From assembly GCF_004793975.1 (NCBI RefSeq), contig NZ_SRYB01000020.1:25713-89712 (forward strand): 64,000 nt of DNA, written 5' to 3'. The DNA comes from Lepagella muris. GTDB lineage: Bacteria > Bacteroidota > Bacteroidia > Bacteroidales > Muribaculaceae. Shown here in pieces: positions 1-8,658 of the stretch (positions within the stretch are counted from its first letter, which is position 1; every line of letters starts with the position of its first letter). Below the pieces are notes generated by a model that was not told the origin of the DNA, searched no databases, and saw only the letters and a program-made list of their open reading frames with translations. Made by a program: the position numbers and the translations under genes.

Positions 1-773
1 ACGCGGGCGTTATCGGCATTACCAACCTCCACACCCGACGGCGTGACGGTTATGACCCTGACTGCCTGTGGCGAGCCGCCATACGTCAGCAGCAATCCCT
101 TGGAGTCGCCGAGTGTTTGCAGCAAATACGGACGGTCAAATACGCCGACCTCTTCAAAATCATCTATCGAGAATCGGTTGCCCGCAGCGTCGGCAGCCAG
201 CAGACTGTTGCCCCTTATGGCAAGAAGCCTGTCGCCTATGCGAGCAACTGATGTCAATGCCTCTCCATATATGCCGCTCTCCGCCACCTCATGCTTCACA
301 GCATTAATCGCAACATAGCCGAAATCCGTAGCAAGATATATCATATCGCCTGTTGAGGAGAATGATATTGAGTTGACCATCTTTGAATATGACAATGAGG
401 CAAGACGGTAAGCCGGGATATTGACCACATCCCCATTGTCGTAGATAAGGTCAATATCATAGTTGGAATATACCACCGCGAGATAACCACCCCCGGAACA
501 ATAGCCGATAAGACTGACAGTATTGTCCGACAGGAGATTGATCGTAGACAACGACTGAAGCTCCTCCCCCTCCTTGTCATAACGGAAAAGGGAATGGCTT
601 GTCGGAAAGAAATTATTGTCGGGAAGCACCTTCCCTGTGAAATACGTAAACGAAGGCGTATCCACCATGTAATTTATCTCTCCGTCGAATGTGGGGTGAA
701 TCCTCCAATCCGATGCCTGGATACTGCATAGAGTGAGTGCGGCGGTGATGGAAAGAGTAAGTCTTAATTTCAT
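1..773 (-). CDS. PorZ-like secreted beta-propeller protein, N-terminal part
   Basis: The gene runs off the left edge; about 257 N-terminal residues are visible. It starts at the ATG at 771-773 with a signal peptide (MKLRLTLSITAALTLCSIQA), followed by DWRIHPTFDGEINY and short repeats typical of seven-bladed propellers (for example LGDSKGLLLTYGG). An opening W-R-x-H segment followed by a propeller is characteristic of PorZ, the periplasmic/surface component of type IX secretion that delivers anionic LPS. It lies 21 bp downstream of rdgB on the same strand, so the two are probably co-transcribed. The family name rests on the N-terminus and context only; another two-component-regulator-type propeller protein is possible because the C-terminus is missing. 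Confidence 0.6.
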   Translation of the reverse strand, partial: MKLRLTLSITAALTLCSIQASDWRIHPTFDGEINYMVDTPSFTYFTGKVLPDNNFFPTSHSLFRYDKEGEELQSLSTINLLSDNTVSLIGYCSGGGYLAVVYSNYDIDLIYDNGDVVNIPAYRLASLSYSKMVNSISFSSTGDMIYLATDFGYVAINAVKHEVAESGIYGEALTSVARIGDRLLAIRGNSLLAADAAGNRFSIDDFEEVGVFDRPYLLQTLGDSKGLLLTYGGSPQAVRVITVTPSGVEVGNADNAR

Positions 774-794
774 TTTATGAATATAAAGAGGTGG

Positions 795-1394
795 CTATGC
801 CAGATATTCTATCAATTTTCTCATCGCACGTCCACGGTGGGATATGGCATTCTTAGCCTCCTGCGACATCTCGGCAAAAGGCAACCCCGATTCGTCAGCC
901 ACGAATATAGGATCATATCCGAATCCCTCCGTGCCGTGTGGTTGCTCGGCTATAGTGCCGGTCACTGTGCCGGTGAATATCCTGTGCTCATCACCTTTAC
1001 AAAGGGCTATGACCGTCATGAAACGGGCCTTACGGTCGGTCTCACCATCCATCTTTTCAAGCAGAAGTGCCATATTGTCTGCCGCATTGCATTGCGGACC
1101 CGCAAAACGTGCGCTGTAGACCCCGGGCTCACCTCCGAGAGCATCCACCATGAGACCCGTGTCGTCGGCAAAACAGTCATAGCCATATCTCTCCTTTACC
1201 CATCGCGCCTTTATCAGGGCGTTCCCTTCAAGGGTGTCGGCTGTTTCCGGAATATCATCATGACATCCTATCTCCGACAGCGACATTATCTTAATCTTTC
1301 CGTCCGCCAATGCACGTGCCTCCTCAAGCTTGTGGGCATTATTGGTGGCAAACACTATTTCCTTTATCTCTTGTTCTTTCATCTCTTGTTTCAT
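795..1394 (-). CDS. rdgB: Non-canonical purine NTP pyrophosphatase, RdgB/HAM1 family
   Basis: About 199 aa, normal for the family. It hydrolyses dITP, XTP and ITP to monophosphates and keeps deaminated purines out of DNA and RNA. Family motifs are visible: FATNNAHKLEEAR (nucleotide-binding N-terminus), CFADDTGLMVDALGG with the acidic metal site, PGVYSARFAG, and the C-terminal SHRGRAM. The start is set at the ATG at 1392-1394 rather than further upstream, because the upstream bases form a hairpin with a T tract that runs directly into this ATG. A second in-frame ATG at 1380-1382 is possible. It sits between leuS and a PorZ-like gene, all on the minus strand. Confidence 0.93.
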   Translation of the reverse strand: MKQEMKEQEIKEIVFATNNAHKLEEARALADGKIKIMSLSEIGCHDDIPETADTLEGNALIKARWVKERYGYDCFADDTGLMVDALGGEPGVYSARFAGPQCNAADNMALLLEKMDGETDRKARFMTVIALCKGDEHRIFTGTVTGTIAEQPHGTEGFGYDPIFVADESGLPFAEMSQEAKNAISHRGRAMRKLIEYLA

Positions 1395-1420
1395 AAAAAA
1401 AAAACGCACCGACGGTGCGT
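1394..1420 (-). terminator. Intrinsic terminator between leuS and rdgB
   Basis: On the minus strand the stem ACGCACC/GGTGCGT (1404-1420) with a 3-nt loop is followed by a run of nine to ten T. The T run ends exactly at the rdgB start codon. The mirrored A and T runs may also allow some termination on the plus strand. Confidence 0.8.
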
Positions 1421-1495
1421 TTTATTGTAGAGTCGTCTACCGGTCATTTGCAGACCAACCCATAGGTCTGTTTCTCCTGTAAGACAACAATATCA

Positions 1496-4258
1496 TCATA
1501 TAACTATGTTGACAATCTTTCCCGGCACGACAATGACGCGCTTCGGAGTCTTGCCACCGAGCCATTTCTCCGCATCGGGAGCGGCGAGTGCGGCTGCCTC
1601 CACCTCTCCTTTTGTGGCATCGGCAGGAACGTCGAGCATGAAACGGGTCTTACCGTTGAAGCTGACAGGATATTTCACGCTGTCCTCCTTCAGATTAGCC
1701 TCATCATATTCGGGCCATTCGGCATCCACCACCGAACCCTCCTTGCCGAGTCCGTGCCAGAACTCTTCGGCGATATGCGGCGCAAACGGCGCGATCAGAC
1801 GAGTGAAGATCTCCATAGCAGCCGGATTGACCGATTTCTGTGCTGTGAGTTCATTCAATGCAACCATGAATGCCGACACCGAAGTGTTAAACGAGAAGTT
1901 CTCTATATCAGACGTCACCTTCTTGATGAGCTTGTGCATGGTCTTCAGTTCCTCCTTCGTCATCGGTGCGGTGCAGGAATGGTCGAGCTTCCCATAATGA
2001 CCCCAAAGTTTCTTCAGGAAGCGGTTTGCTCCGTCGATGCCGTTCGTATCCCACGGTTTCGACTGCTCTACCGGACCGAGGAACATCTCGTAAAGGCGGA
2101 GAGTATCCGCACCATATCGCTCCACGATATCATCCGGATTCACCACGTTATACATCGACTTCGACATCTTCTCCACAGCATAGCCGCAATTGTATTTCCC
2201 ATCTTCAAGGATAAACTCGGCATCGGCAAACTCCGGACGCCATGCGCGGAACCGCTCTATGTCGAGCACGTCGTTGCTAACCATGCTTATATCCACGCGT
2301 ATCGGAGCCACATCATACTGGTCTTTAAGTCCCTTGCTGACAAACGTGTTGGTGTCCTTTATGCGATATACGAAATTACTTCTGCCCTGGATCATCCCCT
2401 GGTTGACAAGTTTCTTGAACGGCTCCGGCTCAACCACAACACCGAGGTCATAGAGGAACTTGTTCCAGAAACGCGAATAGATCAGGTGTCCGGTAGCATG
2501 TTCCGCACCGCCGACATAGAGATCGACGTTGCGCCAATATTCATCAGCCTCCTTGCCTACAAGCGCCTCCGAGTTGTGGGGATCCATATAGCGCAGATAG
2601 TATGCGCTGGAGCCTGCGAAACCGGGCATCGTGCAGAGTTCGATAGGATAACCCTCCGGAGTCTTCCAGTTCTTAGCACGTCCGAGCGGCGGTTCGCCGG
2701 TAGAAGTGGGCAGATAGGCGTCTACTTCGGGAAGCATGAGGGGCAACACGCTCTCATCCATCACGTGAGCCACGCCATCCTTATAATACACCGGGAACGG
2801 TTCGCCCCAGTAACGCTGGCGTGAGAATATGGCATCGCGCAGACGATAGTTAACCTTCACTCTGCCGATTCCTGCCTCCTCTATATATCGTTTTGTCTTG
2901 GCAATAGCCTCTTTCACTTCAAGACCGTTGAGATCAAGCTTCTCATTGGCGGAATTGATCATCTTACCCTCCTTGGCATCGAAACTCTCCTCGCTGACAT
3001 CGGCACCCTCAATCAACGGGATTACAGGAAGATTGAAATGACGTGCGAAGGCATAGTCACGGGAGTCGTGCGCCGGAACAGCCATGATTGCGCCTGTGCC
3101 GTAGCCGGCAAGCACATAGTCGCTCACCCAGATAGGTATCTCCTTACCGGAAATAGGATTCAGTGCATAGCTGCCTGTGAAGACACCCGATACTTTCTTA
3201 TCGATCTGACGCTCACGCTCTGTCTTATGGCTCACCTCTGCGAGATATGCATCAACGGCATCCTTCTGTTCGGGAGTGACAAGCATCTCCACATATTTTG
3301 ATTCGGGAGCAAGCACCATGAAAGTGACTCCGAAACTTGTATCGGCACGTGTGGTGAAGATCTCAAGGTCAAAATCCTTTCCAACTACGGGGAAACGCAT
3401 CTCTGCACCCTCGCTGCGTCCTATCCAGTTGCGCTGTGTCTCCTTGAGAGAATCGCTCCACTGAAGTGTGTCGAGACCGTCAAGCAGACGCGGAGCGTAA
3501 GCCGACACACGCAGACACCACTGGTTCATCACCTTCTGCTCTACAGGATAGCCGCCGCGCACGCTGACACCCTCCGTCACCTCATCGTTGGCGAGGACTG
3601 TGCCGAGAGCCTCACACCAGTTGACCATCGTCTCCCCCTGATAGGCGATACGATAGTTCATCAACACGTCAGACTTCTCCTTCTCTGTATAGGCGTTCCA
3701 TTCATCGGCTGTGAATTTCAGTTCTTTCGAACATGCGGCATGGATACCCTCTGTGCCCGACTCCTTGAAGCGTGCCACAAGATTCTCTATCGGCATTGCC
3801 TTGTCGGCATCAAGATCATAATATGAGTTGAACATCTTGATGAATGCCCACTGTGTCCACTTGTAATATTCCGGATCACAGGTGCGTATCTCACGGCTCC
3901 AGTCAAATGAGAAACCGATCTTGTCAAGCTGCTCGCGATAGCGGGCGATGTTTGCCACTGTGGTTTTCTCCGGATGCTGACCGGTTTGGATTGCATACTG
4001 TTCTGCGGGGAGTCCGTAGGCATCGTAACCCATCGGATGAAGCACATTGAATCCTTGCTGACGCTTGAAACGGGAGTAGATATCGCTCGCTATATATCCG
4101 AGGGGATGACCCACGTGAAGACCCGCCCCCGACGGATACGGGAACATGTCGAGCACATAAAACTTCTTCTTACCCGGTTTCTCTTCTGCGCGATATATCT
4201 TATTGTCGCGCCAATACTGCTGCCAGCGTTGTTCTATTTCGCGGTGGTTGTATTCCAT
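1496..4258 (-). CDS. leuS: Leucyl-tRNA synthetase
   Basis: 920 aa, class I aminoacyl-tRNA synthetase that charges tRNA-Leu and edits mischarged products. The HIGH-type signature appears as HVGH near residue 48, after FPYPSGAGL, and the KMSKS loop is intact (EKMSKSMYN). The CP1 editing region has FTTRADTSFGVTFMVLAPE. The frame is open further upstream, but the start is placed at the ATG at 4256-4258 (MEYNHREIEQRW): this matches the usual N-terminus, and a well-formed promoter at 4283-4313 lies inside the upstream extension. It is transcribed alone, with a terminator before rdgB. Confidence 0.97.
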   Translation of the reverse strand: MEYNHREIEQRWQQYWRDNKIYRAEEKPGKKKFYVLDMFPYPSGAGLHVGHPLGYIASDIYSRFKRQQGFNVLHPMGYDAYGLPAEQYAIQTGQHPEKTTVANIARYREQLDKIGFSFDWSREIRTCDPEYYKWTQWAFIKMFNSYYDLDADKAMPIENLVARFKESGTEGIHAACSKELKFTADEWNAYTEKEKSDVLMNYRIAYQGETMVNWCEALGTVLANDEVTEGVSVRGGYPVEQKVMNQWCLRVSAYAPRLLDGLDTLQWSDSLKETQRNWIGRSEGAEMRFPVVGKDFDLEIFTTRADTSFGVTFMVLAPESKYVEMLVTPEQKDAVDAYLAEVSHKTERERQIDKKVSGVFTGSYALNPISGKEIPIWVSDYVLAGYGTGAIMAVPAHDSRDYAFARHFNLPVIPLIEGADVSEESFDAKEGKMINSANEKLDLNGLEVKEAIAKTKRYIEEAGIGRVKVNYRLRDAIFSRQRYWGEPFPVYYKDGVAHVMDESVLPLMLPEVDAYLPTSTGEPPLGRAKNWKTPEGYPIELCTMPGFAGSSAYYLRYMDPHNSEALVGKEADEYWRNVDLYVGGAEHATGHLIYSRFWNKFLYDLGVVVEPEPFKKLVNQGMIQGRSNFVYRIKDTNTFVSKGLKDQYDVAPIRVDISMVSNDVLDIERFRAWRPEFADAEFILEDGKYNCGYAVEKMSKSMYNVVNPDDIVERYGADTLRLYEMFLGPVEQSKPWDTNGIDGANRFLKKLWGHYGKLDHSCTAPMTKEELKTMHKLIKKVTSDIENFSFNTSVSAFMVALNELTAQKSVNPAAMEIFTRLIAPFAPHIAEEFWHGLGKEGSVVDAEWPEYDEANLKEDSVKYPVSFNGKTRFMLDVPADATKGEVEAAALAAPDAEKWLGGKTPKRVIVVPGKIVNIVI

Positions 4259-4282
4259 TGTGTCGTTATTATTATCTGACTG

Positions 4283-4313
4283 CAAAGTTAATAAATTCCA
4301 TCCGCAGTGCAAA
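4283..4313 (-). promoter_or_regulatory. Bacteroidetes-type promoter for leuS
   Basis: On the minus strand TTTG (4310-4313), 19 bp, then TAACTTTG (4283-4290). This matches the known -33/-7 consensus of the primary Bacteroidetes sigma factor. It places transcription start roughly 15-20 nt before the leuS ATG at 4258 and so decides the start codon. Confidence 0.75.
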
Positions 4314-4501
4314 ATAATCGCATCACAACAATAGCCATAACTAAAAAATCGCATAAAAGTCCATTCGTCTTGAGAGAACAAACAACCACACTACCCGGCG
4401 AGACATATCAACACTACCCAAAGAGAAAAAGATCGCACCACAACAATTGACACAAACAGTGCTAATGCTGCTAATACAAGATGCGAATTTATTTGGGATT
4501 G

Positions 4502-4532
4502 TTGGTCTTTTCAGTAAAAAAGGGTAACTTTG
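4502..4532 (+). promoter_or_regulatory. Promoter for panB
   Basis: TTG (4502-4504), 20 bp, TAACTTTG (4525-4532), the Bacteroidetes -33/-7 form. It lies about 60 bp before the panB ATG at 4592, so the in-frame extension upstream of that ATG is largely not transcribed. Apart from this promoter and the leuS promoter, I see nothing else in the 4259-4591 gap. Confidence 0.75.
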
Positions 4533-4591
4533 CAGCGAATTTAAACAGGCTTACGCCTTTAATCAGTAATTCGCGCTACGGCGCATTTATT

Positions 4592-5413
4592 ATGTCGACA
4601 AATACTACAGATAACGCTCGCAAGGTGACTACCCGACGCCTTGTCGAGATGAAACAGAGAGGCGAAAAGATCTCTATGCTCACTGCATACGACTTCTCTT
4701 CTGCAAAAATCCTTGATGAAGCAGGTATTGACGTGCTTCTCGTCGGTGACTCCGCTTCAAACGTAATGGCAGGAAACGTCACAACCCTCCCGATCACTCT
4801 CGACCAGATGATCTATCACGCAAAATCAGTAATCAAAGGCACCCGCCGTGCCCTCGTTGTCGTTGACCTACCATTCGGTTCTTATCAAGGCAACTCCAAG
4901 GAGGCTCTCGCGTCTGCCATCAGAATCATGAAAGAGAGCCATGCCGAAGCTGTCAAGATGGAGGGTGGTTCGGAAATCAGAGAGTCGATCGAACGGATCC
5001 TTTGCGCCGGAATTCCCGTGATGGGGCATCTCGGTCTCACCCCCCAGAGCATCAACAAATTCGGCACCTACAACGTCCGTGCCCGTGAAGAGGAGGAGGC
5101 AAAAAAACTGATTGAGGATGCCAAACTCCTTGAAGAGATCGGTTGCTTCGCTCTCGTGCTCGAAAAGATCCCCGCTGAACTAGCTACCCGTGTGGCAAAA
5201 GAGATCAGTATCCCGGTGATCGGCATCGGTGCAGGCGGGGGTGTTGATGGTCAAGTGCTCGTCATGCACGATATGCTCGGAATCAACAAAGGGTTCTCCC
5301 CTCGCTTCCTCCGCAGATATGCCGACCTCGCGACGATAATGACCGATGCAGTAAAGAACTACATCTCCGATGTCAAAAGCGGCGATTTCCCCACTCCCGA
5401 AGAATCTTATTGA
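4592..5413 (+). CDS. panB: 3-methyl-2-oxobutanoate hydroxymethyltransferase
   Basis: 273 aa, the family's usual size. It transfers a hydroxymethyl group from 5,10-methylene-tetrahydrofolate to 2-oxoisovalerate, making ketopantoate for pantothenate and CoA. Visible motifs: MLTAYDFSSAKILDEAGID, LLVGDSASNVMAG, VKMEGG, GHLGLTPQS, LEKIPAEL with the catalytic Glu, and GIGAGGGVDGQVLVMHDMLG. The start at 4592 (MSTNTTDNARKV) is preferred to the upstream extension because of the promoter at 4502-4532. No panC or panD lies beside it. A strong terminator follows. Confidence 0.96.
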   Translation: MSTNTTDNARKVTTRRLVEMKQRGEKISMLTAYDFSSAKILDEAGIDVLLVGDSASNVMAGNVTTLPITLDQMIYHAKSVIKGTRRALVVVDLPFGSYQGNSKEALASAIRIMKESHAEAVKMEGGSEIRESIERILCAGIPVMGHLGLTPQSINKFGTYNVRAREEEEAKKLIEDAKLLEEIGCFALVLEKIPAELATRVAKEISIPVIGIGAGGGVDGQVLVMHDMLGINKGFSPRFLRRYADLATIMTDAVKNYISDVKSGDFPTPEESY

Positions 5414-5471
5414 CAATAACCCTGACCCGGTCAGGGAATACAGACATATCGAAAGTGTCTAAGACTGAAAG

Positions 5472-5504
5472 AACTCTTTCCGGACTTCCGGAGAGAGTTT
5501 TTTT
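5472..5504 (+). terminator. Terminator after panB
   Basis: A 12-bp stem (5472-5483 with 5488-5499, one G-U pair), loop ACTT, then a run of T. A textbook intrinsic terminator. Confidence 0.9.
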
Positions 5505-5568
5505 CAACCATTCATAAGATAAGGTGTTATTTAATTATATAAAATTAAACTTCAACACCATATCATCC

Positions 5569-6873
5569 ATGTCAATAAAATCATCCCTTACCCTGTCGCT
5601 CGCTTCAGCTCTATCAATATTGCCGATATGCGCCAACGCACAGTCTGCCGGTCAAGACCCGACGGAAGAAACAGTATCAATCAAGATAGTAGAATATCGC
5701 GATTCCACCGACACCTACATAACCCTCCATGAGAATGCCCCCAAGTTGCAGGGCACCCCCGACGTGCCTCGCTTCACGCTTCACGGTAAGGAGGGGAAAT
5801 TCTATATGGGTCTCGGCGCAAACATAAAGAGTGTAGCTCTATTTGATTTCGGACATCCGATACACGACGACAATATGTTCACCACTTCCGCCATACCGAT
5901 TGAGCAGCAACCGGGCAACGGTGCCCAGTTCCGGTTCAGTGCGCAGCAAAGCAACATATATCTGAACGTCGTGGCTCTTCCCGGCACGAAGAATCAGCTC
6001 GGCGCATACATCTCGATTAATTTTCTAGGCAACGGATATACCCCGCAACTACAGGTGGCTTACCTGAAATATCGTGGCATAACAGCCGGATATAATTATT
6101 CCCTATTTACTGATGTGGGTGCTGTCCCGACCACTATTGATTATGAGGGTCCAAATGCCTTTGCCTGCATGATACACGGCAACATATATTACGAGCACCC
6201 ATTCGGCAAAAATAAGGAATGGAAAGCCGGAATCGGAATAGATATGCCCTCTTATTCCGCAACCAACGCATCACAGACTGCAACAGTAACACAGCGCGTA
6301 CCCGATATCCCCTTCTACCTACAACGGTCATGGGCTAACGGCAACGGCTGGCTAAGGCTCTCAGGAATAATACGCAACCTGTATTACCGCGACAACTCAG
6401 CTTCCCGTAATATCGACAAGGTGGGATGGGGAATAAAGGCAAGTGGCAAGACCCCAATAGCCGGAGGATTATCCGCCTACTATCAAGGAGTGTACGGTAA
6501 AGGTGTCACAAGCTACATACAGGATCTCGGAGGCACCGGCATGGATCTTATGCCCGACCCGGAGAATCCTGGTGCACTCAACCGCGTGGAGGCTTGGGGC
6601 GCATACGGCGCACTGCAATACAATTTCTCCCCCAACGTGTTCTGCACAGCCATGTATAGCCACGTCCGCACTTATGCAAACCAATATGCCGACTCATCAA
6701 CTCCATGGAAGAATGGATATAAGTATGCGCAATACGTGGTAGGCAACGTCTTCTGGAAAGTCAACTCCATCGTGGAGGTGGGGCTGGAATATCTATATGG
6801 CAGACGTGTGGACTTCGACAACCGTCAGGCGCACGACAACCGCATACAGACACTCCTACAAGTAAGTTTCTGA
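5569..6873 (+). CDS. DcaP-like outer-membrane porin
   Basis: About 434 aa. It begins with a signal peptide (MSIKSSLTLSLASALSILPICANA then QSAGQ), has a short periplasmic stretch with alternating charged residues, then a barrel-like region rich in aromatic and glycine strands, and ends in LLQVSF, a terminal Phe typical of outer-membrane barrels. Segments such as FTLHGKEGKFYMGLGANIKSV, NQLGAYISINFLG and LKYRGITAGYNYSLFTD resemble trimeric DcaP-type porins. The ATG at 5569 is chosen because the signal peptide follows at once; the in-frame extension upstream has none. The solute it passes cannot be read from the sequence. Confidence 0.75.
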   Translation: MSIKSSLTLSLASALSILPICANAQSAGQDPTEETVSIKIVEYRDSTDTYITLHENAPKLQGTPDVPRFTLHGKEGKFYMGLGANIKSVALFDFGHPIHDDNMFTTSAIPIEQQPGNGAQFRFSAQQSNIYLNVVALPGTKNQLGAYISINFLGNGYTPQLQVAYLKYRGITAGYNYSLFTDVGAVPTTIDYEGPNAFACMIHGNIYYEHPFGKNKEWKAGIGIDMPSYSATNASQTATVTQRVPDIPFYLQRSWANGNGWLRLSGIIRNLYYRDNSASRNIDKVGWGIKASGKTPIAGGLSAYYQGVYGKGVTSYIQDLGGTGMDLMPDPENPGALNRVEAWGAYGALQYNFSPNVFCTAMYSHVRTYANQYADSSTPWKNGYKYAQYVVGNVFWKVNSIVEVGLEYLYGRRVDFDNRQAHDNRIQTLLQVSF

Positions 6874-6886
6874 CAAAGTTTTCATT

Positions 6887-6926
6887 TGGAAGTAAACTTC
6901 CATATCAGGGAAATGTATTAATTTTG
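6887..6926 (+). promoter_or_regulatory. Palindrome and -7 box upstream of the CobW gene
   Basis: A perfect 16-nt palindrome TGGAAGTAAACTTCCA (6887-6902) lies 16 bp before TAATTTTG (6919-6926), so it covers the -33 region. No good TTG is seen at the normal spacing. The palindrome has no T tail and looks more like an operator than a terminator. Because the gene is a probable metallochaperone, a Zur/Fur-type repressor is a possible ligand; this is inference. Confidence 0.5.
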
Positions 6927-6953
6927 CAATGAAGTTTTCAAAAATAATATCTG

Positions 6954-8267
6954 ATGACATCAAAAACAACCCCTGTCTTGCTGCTGACCGGATACCTCGG
7001 AAGCGGTAAGACCACTCTTCTCAACAGGATACTCAACAATCGTAAAGGAATCCGCTTCGCCGTTATCGTGAATGATATCGGTGAAGTCAACATTGATGCC
7101 GATCTCATCGCAAAAGGCGGGGTGGTCGGTGGTGACGACGATAGCCTCGTGGCTCTTCAGAACGGGTGTATCTGCTGCACACTCAAGATGGATCTTATGC
7201 AGCAGCTCTCGGATCTCGTCAGCGGTGGATTTGACTATATAGTGATCGAGGCAAGCGGCATTTGCGAACCCGAACCCATCGCTCAGACCATCTGTTCGAT
7301 GCCTGCCATGGCTCCGAATCTCGTCAGGGAGGGTCTCCCTATTCTCGACTGTATCGTCACGGTGGTCGACGCCCTTCGACTCAAAAGCGAGTTTAATGCC
7401 GGCGACTCCCTTACCACAAAGGATCTCGGTGAAGAGGATATAGAGAGCCTCGTCATTCAGCAGATCGAGTTCTGCAATATAATCCTCCTTAATAAAATCT
7501 CGGAAGTGACGAAGGAAGAGGCAGAACATATTAAAGGGGTAATACGCGCCCTGCAGCCAAAAGCCGAAATCATAGAGTGCGACTATTGCGACGTGGATCT
7601 TGACAAACTCCTCGACACCCGTCTCTTCAATTTCGAGAAGACCGTCACAGCCGCCACCTGGATTCAGGAAATCGAAAAACCCCTCGATGAGATCGAAGAG
7701 GAGGAGCATCATCATCACCACCATCATGTCAATACTGACAATACTGACAATATTGACAATACTGACAATATTGACGATCCTGACAATCATAACAATCATG
7801 ACGATCATGACGATCATGACGATCATGACCACTCCCACTGTGATCACGAGCATGGCGTATGCCATTGTCATCACCATCATCACGGAGAGGGTGAGGCAGA
7901 GGAATATGGTATCGGCACCTTCGTATACTACCGCCGGAAGGCTTTCGACATTAACAAGTTTGACTGGTTCGTTGCCAAACACTGGCCAAAGAGCGTGATA
8001 CGCGCAAAAGGTATCTGCTACTTCTCCGACAACACCGACATGTCGTATCTCTTCGAACAGGCTGGCGTGCAGAAGAAGCTGACCGAAGCCGGACAATGGT
8101 ATGCCACCGCCCCGGAGGATGAACTCCAGCGTATGCTGGCAACCGACCCCGGACTCATGCGTGACTGGGATCCCAAGTATGGCGACCGTATGCAGAAAAT
8201 AGTCTTCATCGGGCAACACCTCGACCGCCACGCAATCACCGAAGCACTCGACGCTTGCCTCGAATAA
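6954..8267 (+). CDS. CobW/COG0523-family GTPase with His/Asp-rich metal tract
   Basis: 437 aa. The N-terminal G domain has Walker A GYLGSGKTT (residues 13-21), the family's metal-binding CxCC as NGCICCTLK (about 70-78), and LLNKISEV in place of the usual NKxD. A CobW_C domain follows (GIGTFVYYRRKAFDINKFDWFV). Between them, at about residues 250-310, is a low-complexity tract: seven His, then N-T-D/N-I-D triplets, then H-D-D repeats and more His and Cys. COG0523 proteins use GTP to insert metals, often zinc, into client enzymes; the tract is likely a metal store or sensor. The triplets are encoded by a 9-bp DNA repeat. A palindrome upstream may be its metal-responsive operator. Confidence 0.88.
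   Translation: MTSKTTPVLLLTGYLGSGKTTLLNRILNNRKGIRFAVIVNDIGEVNIDADLIAKGGVVGGDDDSLVALQNGCICCTLKMDLMQQLSDLVSGGFDYIVIEASGICEPEPIAQTICSMPAMAPNLVREGLPILDCIVTVVDALRLKSEFNAGDSLTTKDLGEEDIESLVIQQIEFCNIILLNKISEVTKEEAEHIKGVIRALQPKAEIIECDYCDVDLDKLLDTRLFNFEKTVTAATWIQEIEKPLDEIEEEEHHHHHHHVNTDNTDNIDNTDNIDDPDNHNNHDDHDDHDDHDHSHCDHEHGVCHCHHHHHGEGEAEEYGIGTFVYYRRKAFDINKFDWFVAKHWPKSVIRAKGICYFSDNTDMSYLFEQAGVQKKLTEAGQWYATAPEDELQRMLATDPGLMRDWDPKYGDRMQKIVFIGQHLDRHAITEALDACLE
7731..7829 (+). repeat. In-frame 9-bp tandem repeat in the CobW gene
   Basis: Eleven consecutive 9-nt units, from AATACTGAC and AATATTGAC at the 5' side to GATCATGAC at the 3' side. Each unit is three codons, so copy-number change would keep the frame and alter the length of the Asn/Asp/His tract. 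The unit resembles the 9-bp repeat at 23706-23774. Confidence 0.85.
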
Positions 8268-8290
8268 CACAGAAAACAAATTTTAACAAT

Positions 8291-8330
8291 AGGCGCGACA
8301 TGTATATTGAAAAAAATACATGTCGCGCCT
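8291..8330. terminator. Long perfect hairpin after the CobW gene
   Basis: A perfect 15-bp stem (8291-8305 with 8316-8330), loop ATTGAAAAAA. It lacks a good T tract, but its position 24 bp after the stop suggests transcript termination or 3'-end protection. Confidence 0.65.
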
Positions 8331-8487
8331 TCATAAGACAACTAATTCTTTAATTAACATTCAACCACTTGACACAAATATAATTATTCTAATAATACTA
8401 ATATGTCTTAATAGGAAGATGTTTTAAAAAAGATATTCATTAACTTTTTTTAACACATTGCCATATATTTTAAATTAAATATTATTA

Positions 8488-8495
8488 TATATTTG
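8488..8495 (+). promoter_or_regulatory. -7 box for the SusC/SusD operon
   Basis: TATATTTG fits TAnnTTTG; the nearest TTG (8458-8460) is too far at 27 bp, so activation by a regulator is likely. A leader of about 160 nt follows before the SusC ATG. The rest of the 8331-8658 gap is AT-rich with nothing else recognisable. Confidence 0.5.
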
Positions 8496-8658
8496 CCATC
8501 GAAAAAGAATTTGCAAGCGGTTCATATTTGGTTTTGATAATTACTACATCAATCAAATTTGTTCGCATTTGTATCCATTGTACCAAAAAATAGACAATCG
8601 GTTTAACTGAGCCGATGATTTCAATAAAAACCATTATTAACTAAACTACATTGATCCG

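Noticed and set aside
1754..2824. 356-codon plus-strand frame within leuS
   Set aside because: Antisense shadow of a gene with clear synthetase motifs; no start signal or recognisable domain.
4259..4381. N-terminal extension of leuS
   Set aside because: The promoter lies inside it, and MEYNHREIEQ is the expected start of the family.
6960..8279. Open minus-strand frame of 439 codons opposite the CobW gene
   Set aside because: It mirrors the real gene frame; the low-complexity tract reads as Ile/Val/Met strings and no family features appear. The plus strand has Walker A and CxCC motifs.
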